From the NCBI GenBank assembly GCA_947175545.1, contig CAMWNI010000009.1:1-64000 (forward strand): a DNA stretch of 64,000 nucleotides. The letters run 5' to 3'. Below are positions 16,761 through 24,990 of this stretch, one piece after another. Under the pieces are notes generated by a model that was not told the origin of the DNA, searched no databases, and saw only the letters and a program-made list of their open reading frames with translations. The stretch is from an uncultured Porphyromonadaceae bacterium (GTDB taxonomy: Bacteria; Bacteroidota; Bacteroidia; Bacteroidales; Muribaculaceae). The stretch's first letter is position 1; every line of letters starts with the position of its first letter. Both the position numbers and the translations under genes were made by a program.

Positions 16761-17414
16761 TTAAAGTTTGGTGCCGAACGCGAGGTCGCCGGCGTCGCCC
16801 AGACCCGGCACAATGTATGAGTGCGAATTGATTTCAGGGTCTACGGCTCCAATCCAGATTGTTGTCTTTTCCTCAGGGAAGGTTGCCTTGACATAGTCAA
16901 CCGCCTGTTGCGATGCAATGACAGAGGCGATGTGAATCTTTGCCGGAGTTCCCTTGGTCAGCAGGGCGCGATAACTGAGTTCCATCGAAGCGCCGGTGGC
17001 GAGCATCGGATCAACCAGAATCAAGGTCTTGCCTGTCAGGTCAGGTGAGGCGATATACTCGATGAAGACGTCGAAGTTTTCCTTTTCCTTGTATTTGCGG
17101 TAGGCACTTACAAAGGCATTTTCTGCATGGTCAAAGAAACTGAGAAAGCCCTGATGGAACGGCAGTCCGGCACGGAAAATAGTTGCCAGCACAACGTCTG
17201 AGCCGATGACCTGACACTTGCACGGGGCCAGCGGTGTCTGAATCGTCTCCGTTTTATAGTCAAGCGTGCGTGAGATTTCGTAGGCCATGATTTCGCCGAT
17301 GCGTTCAAGATTGCGGCGAAAGCGAAGCATGTCGTGCTGAACCTCAACGTTGCGCAACTCCATCATATACTGGCTGACCAGCGAGTTCTGTTTGGCAAAG
17401 TCAATTACTTCCAT
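16761..17414 (-). CDS. upp: Uracil phosphoribosyltransferase
   Basis: 217 aa. PRPP-binding loop LILVDPMLATGASM (about 131-144), upstream basic GSDVVLATIFRAGLPFHQG and C-terminal uracil-binding region SHSYIVPGLGDAGDLAFGT all match UPRT. It makes UMP from uracil and PRPP. No standard -7 box was found upstream; instead a perfect palindrome lies at 17423-17436. The gene may be read from the upstream barrel gene 49 nt away. Confidence 0.95.
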   Translation of the reverse strand: MEVIDFAKQNSLVSQYMMELRNVEVQHDMLRFRRNLERIGEIMAYEISRTLDYKTETIQTPLAPCKCQVIGSDVVLATIFRAGLPFHQGFLSFFDHAENAFVSAYRKYKEKENFDVFIEYIASPDLTGKTLILVDPMLATGASMELSYRALLTKGTPAKIHIASVIASQQAVDYVKATFPEEKTTIWIGAVDPEINSHSYIVPGLGDAGDLAFGTKL

Positions 17415-17422
17415 AATCTGTA

Positions 17423-17436
17423 ATATCTATAGATAT
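17423..17436. repeat. 14-bp perfect palindrome upstream of upp
   Basis: ATATCTATAGATAT, 8 nt before the upp ATG and 27 nt after the stop of the preceding gene. It could be an operator or chance A/T symmetry. Confidence 0.4.
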
Positions 17437-17463
17437 AGTTTAAGAGATGTTTTTTATGTGTGA

Positions 17464-19083
17464 TCAGAACTTATATTCAACTCCGGCCATGACGGCGATA
17501 CCTTGTGACGGAATTGCCGGGCCGAGATACCAGTGGCGGTTCAGCAGATTCTCGCCGTTGACAAAAACGGTCCAGTTCCGGTTAATGGCATAACCGACAG
17601 TGGCGTTTAATTTGTTGATGTTCATCAGGTTCTGATAGCCGTTCGGCATCATTGTCGAGAGCTTGTTTCGGCTGGTGCGCAGGTGGTAACTGAGGCTGAT
17701 GTAAAGCGACTCAATCGGGCGCACCGTTGCGGCAGCAATCAGGTTCAGCTTGGCGTGGTCGCCCCACAAGGCATAGCCCGTCGTGTATTCGCCGACTGGA
17801 CCCTGGGCCATTTCTGCTCTCACTTTCAGCGAGAGGTAGCTGCGATAGTCATAGTTCAGTTCGCCGCCCCAGTGGGCGCCGCATATGTTGACGCCGTGCA
17901 TTTCTCCGAAGCCGTCATCAGGAATCATCCAGTTGTTGCTCCAGGCGTAGCCGCCGAAGAATCCGATTGAGGCACCGGCCCATGGGCCGAGCGTCAGTCC
18001 GGCATCTGCCGTAAAGATGCGTGAGAACCCGGCTTCGAACTCCGGACGCAGATACGGTTGTATGTCGTAGAGCATTGCGCGCGAATTTGCCTCCAGGCGT
18101 CCGTCTGTGCGTCCCCAGAGCGTGAAGTGTGACGTCGGACGCCAAGTCAGGTCAATTTTCGGCACGACAAGACCACCGTATTTGTAGCTGACATTGCCGT
18201 TTCGGATGTCAAGGGCCGCGGCGATGCGCAGCGTCAGGTTCGGGTTTGTCAGCATGTAGGACGGCTCGACATGGGTGACACCCTTGTTTGCACCTGCGCT
18301 TGAGTGCATAAGGGTCTGGCGAAGAGTGAGTCCCCAGTGCGAACGCGAAGAGTGGTGCCAGTTGGCGGCAACATCGACCGTGCCGGCGTTGTGGGTTGGA
18401 TTGCCGGCATAGCCGAATCCGAGCAGGGTGTAGTCAAGGCCGACGCGATAGTCCGCCTTTTTTCCAATGGCTCCGTTCCAGCCGAGGTTCACGTTGGCGT
18501 GGTTGGCATTGACCGTGGTCGGCCGAACAGGGAAGGGCATGTTATAGTTAGAAAAATCGTAGATCAGCGAGCCGTTGAGCGTTCCGGCGGTCGAAATCCA
18601 CTGCGTCCGTGCGCCAATCAGGCCCGTGTTGCGTCTGAGCTGCACCGTGCGGTTATCGCCGAAGAAATTGTCGGGATATTCCGATGTGTATTTGTAGCCG
18701 TTGAACTGCATGAAGGCGTCAACCTGTAGACTGTCGCGGTTAACGACACGATAGCCGGCCGACGCGTCCAGGTTCCAGAGCGGGCCGTAGGCCAGCGCCG
18801 CATAGCCTCGCTGTTTCGACCGCAACAGCTCCGTTGCCCATTTCGACGGTTCAAGCGTCAGAATTTCAGGCGAGAGGTCGGCCTTGGTTGCTGACGACGC
18901 CATCGCAAGGCGCCCCGGACTGACTTTCGGCAGACTGACCGTCGGGAGCAGACGCAGGCGCGTGGCGGCCTGTTCCTCCGGCACTACCTGGTGGGTCACG
19001 GTGATTTCAGAGTTGAGTTCCTGACTCTTGCCGGCGGCGGGAATCAGAGCTGCCAGCATTAGCGGATAAATATAGCGGTTCAT
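17464..19083 (-). CDS. TonB-dependent-receptor-like barrel lacking a plug domain
   Basis: 539 aa. A signal peptide is followed by only about 70 residues without plug motifs or a TonB box, then a long beta-barrel with receptor-type features (about 90-539): WNLDASAGYRVVNRDSLQV, repeated VGLDYTLLGFGY-like strands, the receptor C-terminal motif VFVNGENLLNRHWYLG and terminal Phe (VEYKF). True TonB receptors carry an N-terminal plug of about 150 residues; its absence suggests a passive barrel or a secretion/assembly partner. It directly follows the TPR gene with zero spacing, so the two are surely one operon. Confidence 0.8.
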   Translation of the reverse strand: MNRYIYPLMLAALIPAAGKSQELNSEITVTHQVVPEEQAATRLRLLPTVSLPKVSPGRLAMASSATKADLSPEILTLEPSKWATELLRSKQRGYAALAYGPLWNLDASAGYRVVNRDSLQVDAFMQFNGYKYTSEYPDNFFGDNRTVQLRRNTGLIGARTQWISTAGTLNGSLIYDFSNYNMPFPVRPTTVNANHANVNLGWNGAIGKKADYRVGLDYTLLGFGYAGNPTHNAGTVDVAANWHHSSRSHWGLTLRQTLMHSSAGANKGVTHVEPSYMLTNPNLTLRIAAALDIRNGNVSYKYGGLVVPKIDLTWRPTSHFTLWGRTDGRLEANSRAMLYDIQPYLRPEFEAGFSRIFTADAGLTLGPWAGASIGFFGGYAWSNNWMIPDDGFGEMHGVNICGAHWGGELNYDYRSYLSLKVRAEMAQGPVGEYTTGYALWGDHAKLNLIAAATVRPIESLYISLSYHLRTSRNKLSTMMPNGYQNLMNINKLNATVGYAINRNWTVFVNGENLLNRHWYLGPAIPSQGIAVMAGVEYKF

Positions 19084-21954
19084 TTATTGAGGAAGTCGTT
19101 GGTCAATCATTTGGAAAATATCGGCATCATTGCCGGGATAGTTCGAGCGGAGAACGCGCAGATACTCATTAGCCTCGAACTCCGAACCTCTGGCGCGAAG
19201 AATGTCGCTGAAAAGCACATAGGCGCGCGCAAGCCAGTAGGCATGAGGCGGATTGGCATCAATCAGTTTTTCAATCTCAGTCTGTGCGGCCTCAAGTTCG
19301 CCGGCTTCAAATCGGGTGGCCGCAAGGTCATAGGCGGCACGTGTTCCGTAAAGATTCTCCGGATGTTCGGCCAGTTCGCGGCGAAGCGCGGTTGCCTCCG
19401 TGGCCTTTCCTGTTTCTGCAAGGGCCGCAGCGCGTATGAACTTAACCTCAGGCTGATCGCTTCCGGCAGCCGCCGAACTCTTAAGGATATTGTCAGACGT
19501 GGAAAGGATAACGTCATGTTTTCCCATGTCGCGCGCGCTGCGCAGTATGCCCATGCGTGCGGAGTGGCGCATAGAGGCAGTTGACGCTCGCTGCTCGAGC
19601 GCCATATATCGCTCCAGTGCGCGGTCGGTCATGCCGAGGTCATATTCCGCCTTGGCGGCGATTTCGGTTGCTTCTTCCGCGCCTTCGGCGTCAGGATATT
19701 TCGTGAGCAACTGAGTGCTTAACGCGAGGCGGTCGGCGGCACCGGTGGCGCTTTTGGCTTTTCGGAGCAGTCCGGCGGCGGCAATGGCGTTGCGTTCAAC
19801 CTCATCGAGTTGTGGCGCGCCTGCAATTGACGTCAGGAAGTCGTTCAGCTCCTCTATTTCGCCGCGTTCGGCGTAAATCCCTTTCAGGTCCTGGACAGCC
19901 AGCAAAGCTTCCGGACTTGACGGATGGCGTGTGACGACTTGTTTGTAAAACGCTATGGCTCGGTCCTTCTTTCCGCTGTTGGCGTTCAGAATTCCAAGCT
20001 GGAGCAGGGCGTTGCGGCCCTGGCGTGTCGATGAATACTCGGCAGCGATTGACTCGTAGGTCTCTATGGCTCGGTCCGCCTTGCCAGTGGCACTGAGTGT
20101 CACGGCCTTTTCCGTCAGGGCGTCGGGGCGCAGAGCCGATTGAGGAAATTCGCCGATCATGCAATCAAGAATCGTCAGTTTCCGGGCCGGTTGGCCGAGG
20201 TGACCTTCCATCATTGCCTGCTGAAGCAGAGCATAGTCGCCCGTCTGCGGAAGCATATCATATGCCTCCTTGTAAGTGCTTAGCGCCGCTTTGAAGTCTG
20301 ATGCGTAATAATATGTGTCGGCAATACGCGTAACCGCATCGGTTTTCGCATCTGCCGGCAGCGATTTGTTTCTCACCGACTGGAATTGCTCGCGCGCCTG
20401 GTCATATTTCCGCTGGCCAAAGAGCGCATAACCGAGATTATAGGCCGCAACGGAGTAGTTTGAATCCGTTTTCGGCGTCTGGCGTAGAAATTCGCGATAG
20501 TTCTTTTCGGCCTGGTCGTAATTGCCGGACGCATAGTAGGCATCGGCAAGCCAGAGGACTGTCTGACGGCCAATGTCATGATTTTGCTTCCGGAGGCGGT
20601 CTGCGGCCGTCAGCAGTTCGATTGCCTTTGACGTGTCGCCTGACTGAAGCGCGCGTGAGCCGAGAACAAACAGAACCTGCTGGCGTGCTGCAAGAATCTG
20701 TGCTGTCTCGTTCTTGATTGCGTTAAGTGAGCGTAGGGCGCCTTCATAGTCATTTGTGGCCATATAGCCCTTGACAAGATAATCCTGGACCGATGCCGCG
20801 TTGCGGCTATTGGGATAGCGTCTGATAAAATCTTCCAGAGTCTGCACTGATGAGCCGAACGGAATCCTTCCGCCGTCAACCTGTGCAACGGCATAATTAT
20901 AATAGGCCAGCTCTGTAATCTTTGAGTTGAAGTCCATCTTCGTCGCCTTCTCGAAACTGAGTATCGCAGCAGCGGCGTTTCCTTCGGCCAGATAAGACTG
21001 ACCGACTGTCAGTGCGGCGCTCTGGCCCATCTCGTTATGCAGTTCCGTCACGGGGGCAAGAAGCTCAATTGCCCGACCATAGTCGGCGCGCGAGTAATCG
21101 TCAAGTCCGACAATGTAGCGGACGCTCAGCGGAGCCGACTCAGGATGTGACTCCATGTAAGGGCGCAGAAGCTGTAGCGCCTTCGTCTCGTTGCCTAAGG
21201 CATAGAGTGATTCACCGGCAATTCTCCTGGCTTCCGGTGCAAATTCCGAGTCAGAGTCCGTCAGCGGTTCCGCAAGCCTCAGTGCTTCCTTGAAGTCTTT
21301 CTCCTTGAAGCGGATCTGGGCCAGATAAAAATCGGCGCTCGAACCCGGTTCACGTAAACGGTCAACAGACTGAAGCCATTTGACCGCTTCAGCATAGTCC
21401 TCGCGCAGATAGGCAATGTAGCCCCGATAGAATTTTGCCGGATTGCTATAACTGCCCTTGCCGTCAAGCGAGGCAAACAGGGCGTCTGCGCCGTCCAGGT
21501 CACCGAGTTTCAACATTGAAAAGGCGCGGCGATAATCCAGAGTTTCGCGCTGTGACGGTTCAAGCGCCGACCGGCTGATGCGGTTCAGTTCCGGCAAGGC
21601 GGCGGCATAGTTTCCGTCAAAAAAAGTTAGCGAAGCGAGCATCAGGCGAGCCTGCTCGAGCTTGGGCGAGTTCGGAAACTGTCGGCAGAAGGCTGTCAGT
21701 TGCGCCCGGCTGTCAGTCATTCCGGCGCGGAACGACGCAACCGCCTGCAACCACGATAGTTTCTCGCGCTCGACCGAGCCAAGGCGCAAAGCTGTCTGAC
21801 ACTGGTCGATACATCCAATAAAATTGCCGTCGGCAAGCATCAGTGCCGCCCGCTCGGCATAACCTCCCGTCTGCGGCAAATTGACCTGACCCGAGGCTTG
21901 GGTTGCGAATCCGCCCCCAAGGGCAAGTGCTAAAACAGCATATTTTAGATTCAT
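19084..21954 (-). CDS. Large periplasmic tetratricopeptide-repeat protein
   Basis: 956 aa from ATG 21954, which begins the signal peptide MNLKYAVLALALGGGFATQ; an upstream in-frame start at 22068 runs through the promoter and is rejected. The mature protein is a nearly continuous series of TPR/tol-pal-type repeats: SGNYDQAEKNYREFL, GYALFGQRKYDQAREQF, YYASDFKAALSTY and ENLYGTRAAYDLAATRF. Such solenoids scaffold envelope complexes. Its partner is the plug-less barrel immediately downstream. Together they may form a periplasm-outer-membrane assembly or export unit; the function is unknown. Confidence 0.83.
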   Translation of the reverse strand: MNLKYAVLALALGGGFATQASGQVNLPQTGGYAERAALMLADGNFIGCIDQCQTALRLGSVEREKLSWLQAVASFRAGMTDSRAQLTAFCRQFPNSPKLEQARLMLASLTFFDGNYAAALPELNRISRSALEPSQRETLDYRRAFSMLKLGDLDGADALFASLDGKGSYSNPAKFYRGYIAYLREDYAEAVKWLQSVDRLREPGSSADFYLAQIRFKEKDFKEALRLAEPLTDSDSEFAPEARRIAGESLYALGNETKALQLLRPYMESHPESAPLSVRYIVGLDDYSRADYGRAIELLAPVTELHNEMGQSAALTVGQSYLAEGNAAAAILSFEKATKMDFNSKITELAYYNYAVAQVDGGRIPFGSSVQTLEDFIRRYPNSRNAASVQDYLVKGYMATNDYEGALRSLNAIKNETAQILAARQQVLFVLGSRALQSGDTSKAIELLTAADRLRKQNHDIGRQTVLWLADAYYASGNYDQAEKNYREFLRQTPKTDSNYSVAAYNLGYALFGQRKYDQAREQFQSVRNKSLPADAKTDAVTRIADTYYYASDFKAALSTYKEAYDMLPQTGDYALLQQAMMEGHLGQPARKLTILDCMIGEFPQSALRPDALTEKAVTLSATGKADRAIETYESIAAEYSSTRQGRNALLQLGILNANSGKKDRAIAFYKQVVTRHPSSPEALLAVQDLKGIYAERGEIEELNDFLTSIAGAPQLDEVERNAIAAAGLLRKAKSATGAADRLALSTQLLTKYPDAEGAEEATEIAAKAEYDLGMTDRALERYMALEQRASTASMRHSARMGILRSARDMGKHDVILSTSDNILKSSAAAGSDQPEVKFIRAAALAETGKATEATALRRELAEHPENLYGTRAAYDLAATRFEAGELEAAQTEIEKLIDANPPHAYWLARAYVLFSDILRARGSEFEANEYLRVLRSNYPGNDADIFQMIDQRLPQ

Positions 21955-21981
21955 AACTTTTGATTCAAGTGAAATTAACCA

Positions 21982-22011
21982 CAAAGTTACGAAAAAAAAC
22001 TGACATGGCAA
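21982..22011 (-). promoter_or_regulatory. Promoter of the TPR-barrel operon
   Basis: TAACTTTG (21982-21989) and TTG (22009-22011) with a 19-nt spacer on the minus strand; about 20 nt leader to ATG 21954. This supports the shorter start. Confidence 0.8.
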
Positions 22012-22086
22012 TAGCTCGGTTCGCCATAGCTGAACCGACTTACAGACCCGCTTCCCCGGCGTTAACAAATATTGGGGAACGAGGTC

Positions 22087-22632
22087 TTAATAATTTGTCT
22101 TTTCCCAGCTGACGGTCTGGCCGCCGATGCGTGCATAGAGTTGCGAGTCAATAACCTGCGGCATCATCAGCATCATCCCTCCGCCGTCGGAGATTGTCTG
22201 ATAGCCCGTCTTATAATAGTTGGTAACTCCGTCAATCAACTCGCTGTAAGTCGCGGCAGCAATCTCTGCCGGAACTTCAACTCCCGCTTTTGTGGCCTCA
22301 AGGCTGAAGCTTGCGCTGTCAGGGTCAACTGTCAGACTCTCCGTGCGGTAGTGCATCAGGAGATCGCCTTGGTTCGTGCGGTCCCATCGGCCTTCAACCC
22401 TTACCGTCATATTCATCCGGCAGCAGAGATTCGAGTCGGAATGGCTGAACTGCATCTTGTTGCTGACCTTGAAGGTCGAGTCTGTTCTGAGGTCAATGGT
22501 CTCAATTCCTTTCAGCGAAATCAGAGGTTCCTCCGCTTCGCGGCTCCATTGGCCGCAAAAATCAGTTTGTCGTGACGTACACCCGGTTGCCAGTGCCGCC
22601 ATCAGTGCGCCTGCTATTAAGTAATGTCTCAT
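22087..22632 (-). CDS. Lipocalin-like lipoprotein, 181 aa
   Basis: Lipobox ALATGC (Cys about 18). The mature part begins with FCGQWSREAE, followed by short strands (TIDLRTDSTFKV, MTVRVEGRWDRTNQGDLL), an order typical of lipocalin-like domains that open with a GxW motif. The C-terminal third is less clear. The function is unknown. Its ATG overlaps the preceding gene's stop by 4 nt, so the two are coupled. Confidence 0.72.
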   Translation of the reverse strand: MRHYLIAGALMAALATGCTSRQTDFCGQWSREAEEPLISLKGIETIDLRTDSTFKVSNKMQFSHSDSNLCCRMNMTVRVEGRWDRTNQGDLLMHYRTESLTVDPDSASFSLEATKAGVEVPAEIAAATYSELIDGVTNYYKTGYQTISDGGGMMLMMPQVIDSQLYARIGGQTVSWEKTNY

Positions 22633-23132
22633 TTCCTGTTCATCTCTATTATGTTGACCGCGGTCCGGCAGATTTCCGCCTCCTTGGGTTGCTTTTTCTT
22701 CGGAATCTGAAATCCGCAGTTGTCTACGCTCAGTTCCAGAGGGTTGTCGCCGCAGAATGTAGCTTCGAAGTCGTCCTGCGGCATCTTGAACCTGAGTCGG
22801 TAAATCCAGTTTTTCGACTTCGGTTCAACATACAACCGTTCGTTTACATAACGGAGGCTGCTGTTGACGCTCGTGGAATCTATGCGCAGCGAGGCCGATT
22901 TGCTGACAAGCGTGAACGTAACTGAAACGGTGTCAGACTGTGTGCTGAGAGTGATGTCATAGTCAAGCGGCTTTGACGCGCTGCTCGTCGCGGTTTTCGC
23001 CATTTTGCGAGGCTTCACAAAGACGAGCATCCCGTCGCCCGCCGAATGGAAAACAATCTGTTTGTCTGGGCTTGCTGCCGTGGCAGCAAGCACCGTCAGG
23101 ACCATGACGGCCACTGCCGTTATTTGTTTCAT
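22629..23132 (-). CDS. Secreted protein of unknown function, 167 aa
   Basis: I chose ATG 23132, which begins the signal peptide MKQITAVAVMVLTVLAATAA; the in-frame start at 23195 would add residues across a hairpin region and break the signal peptide. The mature part is beta-rich (DYDITLSTQSDTVSVTFTL, LRYVNERLYVEPKSKNWIY) and includes two Cys (ATFCGD and VDNCGF). No family is recognised. It is coupled to the downstream lipocalin-like gene by a 4-nt overlap. Confidence 0.7.
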   Translation of the reverse strand: MKQITAVAVMVLTVLAATAASPDKQIVFHSAGDGMLVFVKPRKMAKTATSSASKPLDYDITLSTQSDTVSVTFTLVSKSASLRIDSTSVNSSLRYVNERLYVEPKSKNWIYRLRFKMPQDDFEATFCGDNPLELSVDNCGFQIPKKKQPKEAEICRTAVNIIEMNRK

Positions 23133-23170
23133 CAATCTCACTGCGGTTTGTTTTAAATATACATAGGGGA

Positions 23171-23226
23171 GGGGAGCCATTCCCTGCCCAATCATTTTGC
23201 ATGAAAAGGCGGCACAATGGCTCCCC
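23171..23226 (-). repeat. Inverted repeat in the gap between the TRL-like and the 167-aa protein genes
   Basis: Perfect 11-bp arms GGGGAGCCATT (23171-23181) and AATGGCTCCCC (23216-23226) are separated by 34 nt. It follows the TRL-like stop (23257) and precedes the next ATG (23132) on the minus strand. It could be a weak terminator or leader structure. Confidence 0.55.
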
Positions 23227-23256
23227 GGCTTAAAAGAGTGGTTTTTCTATTCTTTT

Positions 23257-23556
23257 TTATTCGCCGTAAACGTAAGTGGTTACGGTGCTGAACAGGCCGA
23301 GAACTGAGAATTCGCGCACGTCAACGTGTGAAATCTTCTTGATGCCGCCGGCTTTTGCTGCAGCGTCGATGCCGCTGTTGCCGATCGCAACGAGACCCAG
23401 TACGCTGGTGCGCTGGCTCTGACCAACTTTGCTGCCTACGGTATTTGAAGTTGCGGTGCCGGCAGCTGTGTAGTCAGTGTAAATCATACCCATTGAACCA
23501 CAGCTTGCAACTGAAAGAGCAACGGCTGCAATAGCCGCACAAACGATTTTCTTCAT
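23257..23556 (-). CDS. TRL-like small lipoprotein
   Basis: 99 aa. Lipobox SVASC (Cys about 19). The mature part has the small-repeat pattern of the TRL-like family: MGMIYTDYTA, a central SNTVGSKVGQS, and the diagnostic GNSGIDAAAKAGGIKKISHVD near residues 60-80, ending TVTTYVYGE. The biological role of the family is not established. The upstream region has the G9-tract promoter at 23608-23654. Confidence 0.85.
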   Translation of the reverse strand: MKKIVCAAIAAVALSVASCGSMGMIYTDYTAAGTATSNTVGSKVGQSQRTSVLGLVAIGNSGIDAAAKAGGIKKISHVDVREFSVLGLFSTVTTYVYGE

Positions 23557-23607
23557 AATTAAAACGTGATTATTTGATTAATAATATGGTGGTTATGTTT
23601 GATAGCG

Positions 23608-23654
23608 CAAATATACGCAAAAAATTCGCGCAACTACCCCCCCCCATTGTTAAA
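23608..23654 (-). promoter_or_regulatory. Atypical promoter with a G9 tract at the -33 position
   Basis: On the minus strand: TTTAACAATG, the G run (23637-23645), a 21-nt spacer with AATTTTTT, then TATATTTG (23608-23615). It closely parallels 13961-14004. No TTG stands at the normal distance. Confidence 0.6.
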
Positions 23655-23714
23655 AAATATTAAAATTGCGAAGATTCCTTAAAATTAGAGAGAGGAGACG
23701 ACCCGGTAGACTTT

Positions 23715-23788
23715 CCGGTGGAGCGCACCGGTTGCGTGAATAGAACTGATTTTGCCCGTTCTGGCAATAAATGCCACCGGGTTGCACG
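23715..23788 (+). promoter_or_regulatory. Possible operator repeats ahead of the metal efflux operon
   Basis: CCGGTG-gagcg-CACCGG is an inverted repeat at 23715-23731. Its right half plus flank (CACCGGTTGCGTGA) recurs with small changes at about 23775 (CACCGGGTTGCACGA). Both lie before the -7-like TAACTTTG at 23799-23806. A metal-responsive operator is one explanation; I see no regulator gene nearby. Confidence 0.35.
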
Positions 23789-23798
23789 AGAAAAGGCT

Positions 23799-23806
23799 TA
23801 ACTTTG
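23799..23806 (+). promoter_or_regulatory. -7 box for the RND efflux operon
   Basis: TAACTTTG, 31 nt before the ATG. The nearest TTG (23782-23784) is only 14 nt upstream, so the -33 element is non-standard; a regulated promoter would fit. Confidence 0.5.
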
Positions 23807-23837
23807 CACCACTAAAACTAAAAACCGCATCTTTTTT

Positions 23838-24977
23838 ATGAGAAAACAAATTTTTGTTGGAATCGTTTCGTGTGTGCTGGTGGCTTGCGGCCACGGCGTT
23901 CACAATCATGACCATGATCACGACCACGAGCATGATGACCACAGCCATGCTGCTGAAGCCAATGAAGGCCATTCTGAAGACGAACCGGACGGCATTGTGG
24001 TGTTTCACAATGAAATGGCCGAGCGCTTTGGAGTAAAGGTTGATTCCATTGTGGTGTCGCCGATGACTGAGAGCATCCGCTGTTCAGCCGTGATTGAGCG
24101 TGCGGCCGGGAGTGAAGGTGTCGTTTCCGCTCCGGTGGCCGGAATTGTAAACTATCGGGCCAACATTGGTCAGCGTCTCGGCGCCGGGACTGTAGTTGCT
24201 TCGATTAATGCGTCGGCGGTTACCGGCGGCGACAGCAATAAGGCGGCAAAAGCGGTGCTTGATGCCGCCGAGGCCGAGGTGAACCGTCTGAAGCCTCTCT
24301 ATGACGAAAAACTCGTTACGGCTGCTGAATATCAGGCTGCCGTCTCTGCCCTCGGACAGGCTCGCGCGGCCTATTCGCCTGCGGCTGCAGCCGGTCAGGC
24401 CGTCGCTCCGATTGGAGGCACAGTCACCGCGCTGCTTGCTGCCGACGGGGCCTATGTCGAAGCCGGTACACCTCTGGCCTCAATCGCTGCTGACTCGCAT
24501 CTGACCCTGAGTGCGCGTACTTCGGCCGATAATTATTCGCGTCTGCGCAATGTCTCCGACGTGCGCCTGCTGACGGCTGACGGTCGCTCGCTTCTGCTTA
24601 GTTCCGTTGGCGGAAAGTCGGGAGGGGTGACAGCCTCAAACGGTTATGCCTCTATCTCTTTCACCTTTAATAATGACGGAACGTTCGCGCCCGGCTCAAC
24701 CGTTGAGGCGTGGCTGCTCACTTCGGTATCAGAACCGGCGATCGCTGTGCCGCTGACGGCCGTTACGGAGCAGCAGGGCGAGCATTTTGTCTATAAAGAA
24801 GTTCTTCCTGAACATTATCTGAAGATTCCCGTCAGAATCGGTCCTTCTGACGGTGAGCATGTCAGGATACTCTCAGGCGTTGAAGCCGGTGACCGCATCG
24901 TAACCTCAGGCGTCATCACTGTGCGGCTTGCCGAAAGCAGTGGCGCCATTCCTTCCGGTCATAACCATAGCCATTAA
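23838..24977 (+). CDS. RND heavy-metal efflux periplasmic adaptor (CusB/CzcB type)
   Basis: 379 aa. Lipobox VLVAC (Cys about 17) is followed by a His/Asp-rich stretch (about 19-45, HNHDHDHDHEHDDHSH) and then a classical membrane-fusion protein: lipoyl half-motifs (VSAPVAGIVNYRANIGQRL, later APIGGTVTALLAADGAYVEAG), an intervening helical hairpin (about 130-170), a beta-barrel domain and a C-terminal membrane-proximal domain (about 320-370). The tail again is His-rich (SGHNHSH). It links the inner-membrane pump to the TolC-like channel. The His clusters suggest binding of Zn, Co, Ni or Cu; which metal cannot be decided. Confidence 0.9.
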   Translation: MRKQIFVGIVSCVLVACGHGVHNHDHDHDHEHDDHSHAAEANEGHSEDEPDGIVVFHNEMAERFGVKVDSIVVSPMTESIRCSAVIERAAGSEGVVSAPVAGIVNYRANIGQRLGAGTVVASINASAVTGGDSNKAAKAVLDAAEAEVNRLKPLYDEKLVTAAEYQAAVSALGQARAAYSPAAAAGQAVAPIGGTVTALLAADGAYVEAGTPLASIAADSHLTLSARTSADNYSRLRNVSDVRLLTADGRSLLLSSVGGKSGGVTASNGYASISFTFNNDGTFAPGSTVEAWLLTSVSEPAIAVPLTAVTEQQGEHFVYKEVLPEHYLKIPVRIGPSDGEHVRILSGVEAGDRIVTSGVITVRLAESSGAIPSGHNHSH

Positions 24978-24990
24978 AACAGCAGAACTT

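Noticed and set aside
22060-22092. TTAACAAATATTGGGG on the plus strand, like the G-tract promoter block
   Set aside because: Only four G, altered spacing, no proper -7 box, and it points away from any gene start.
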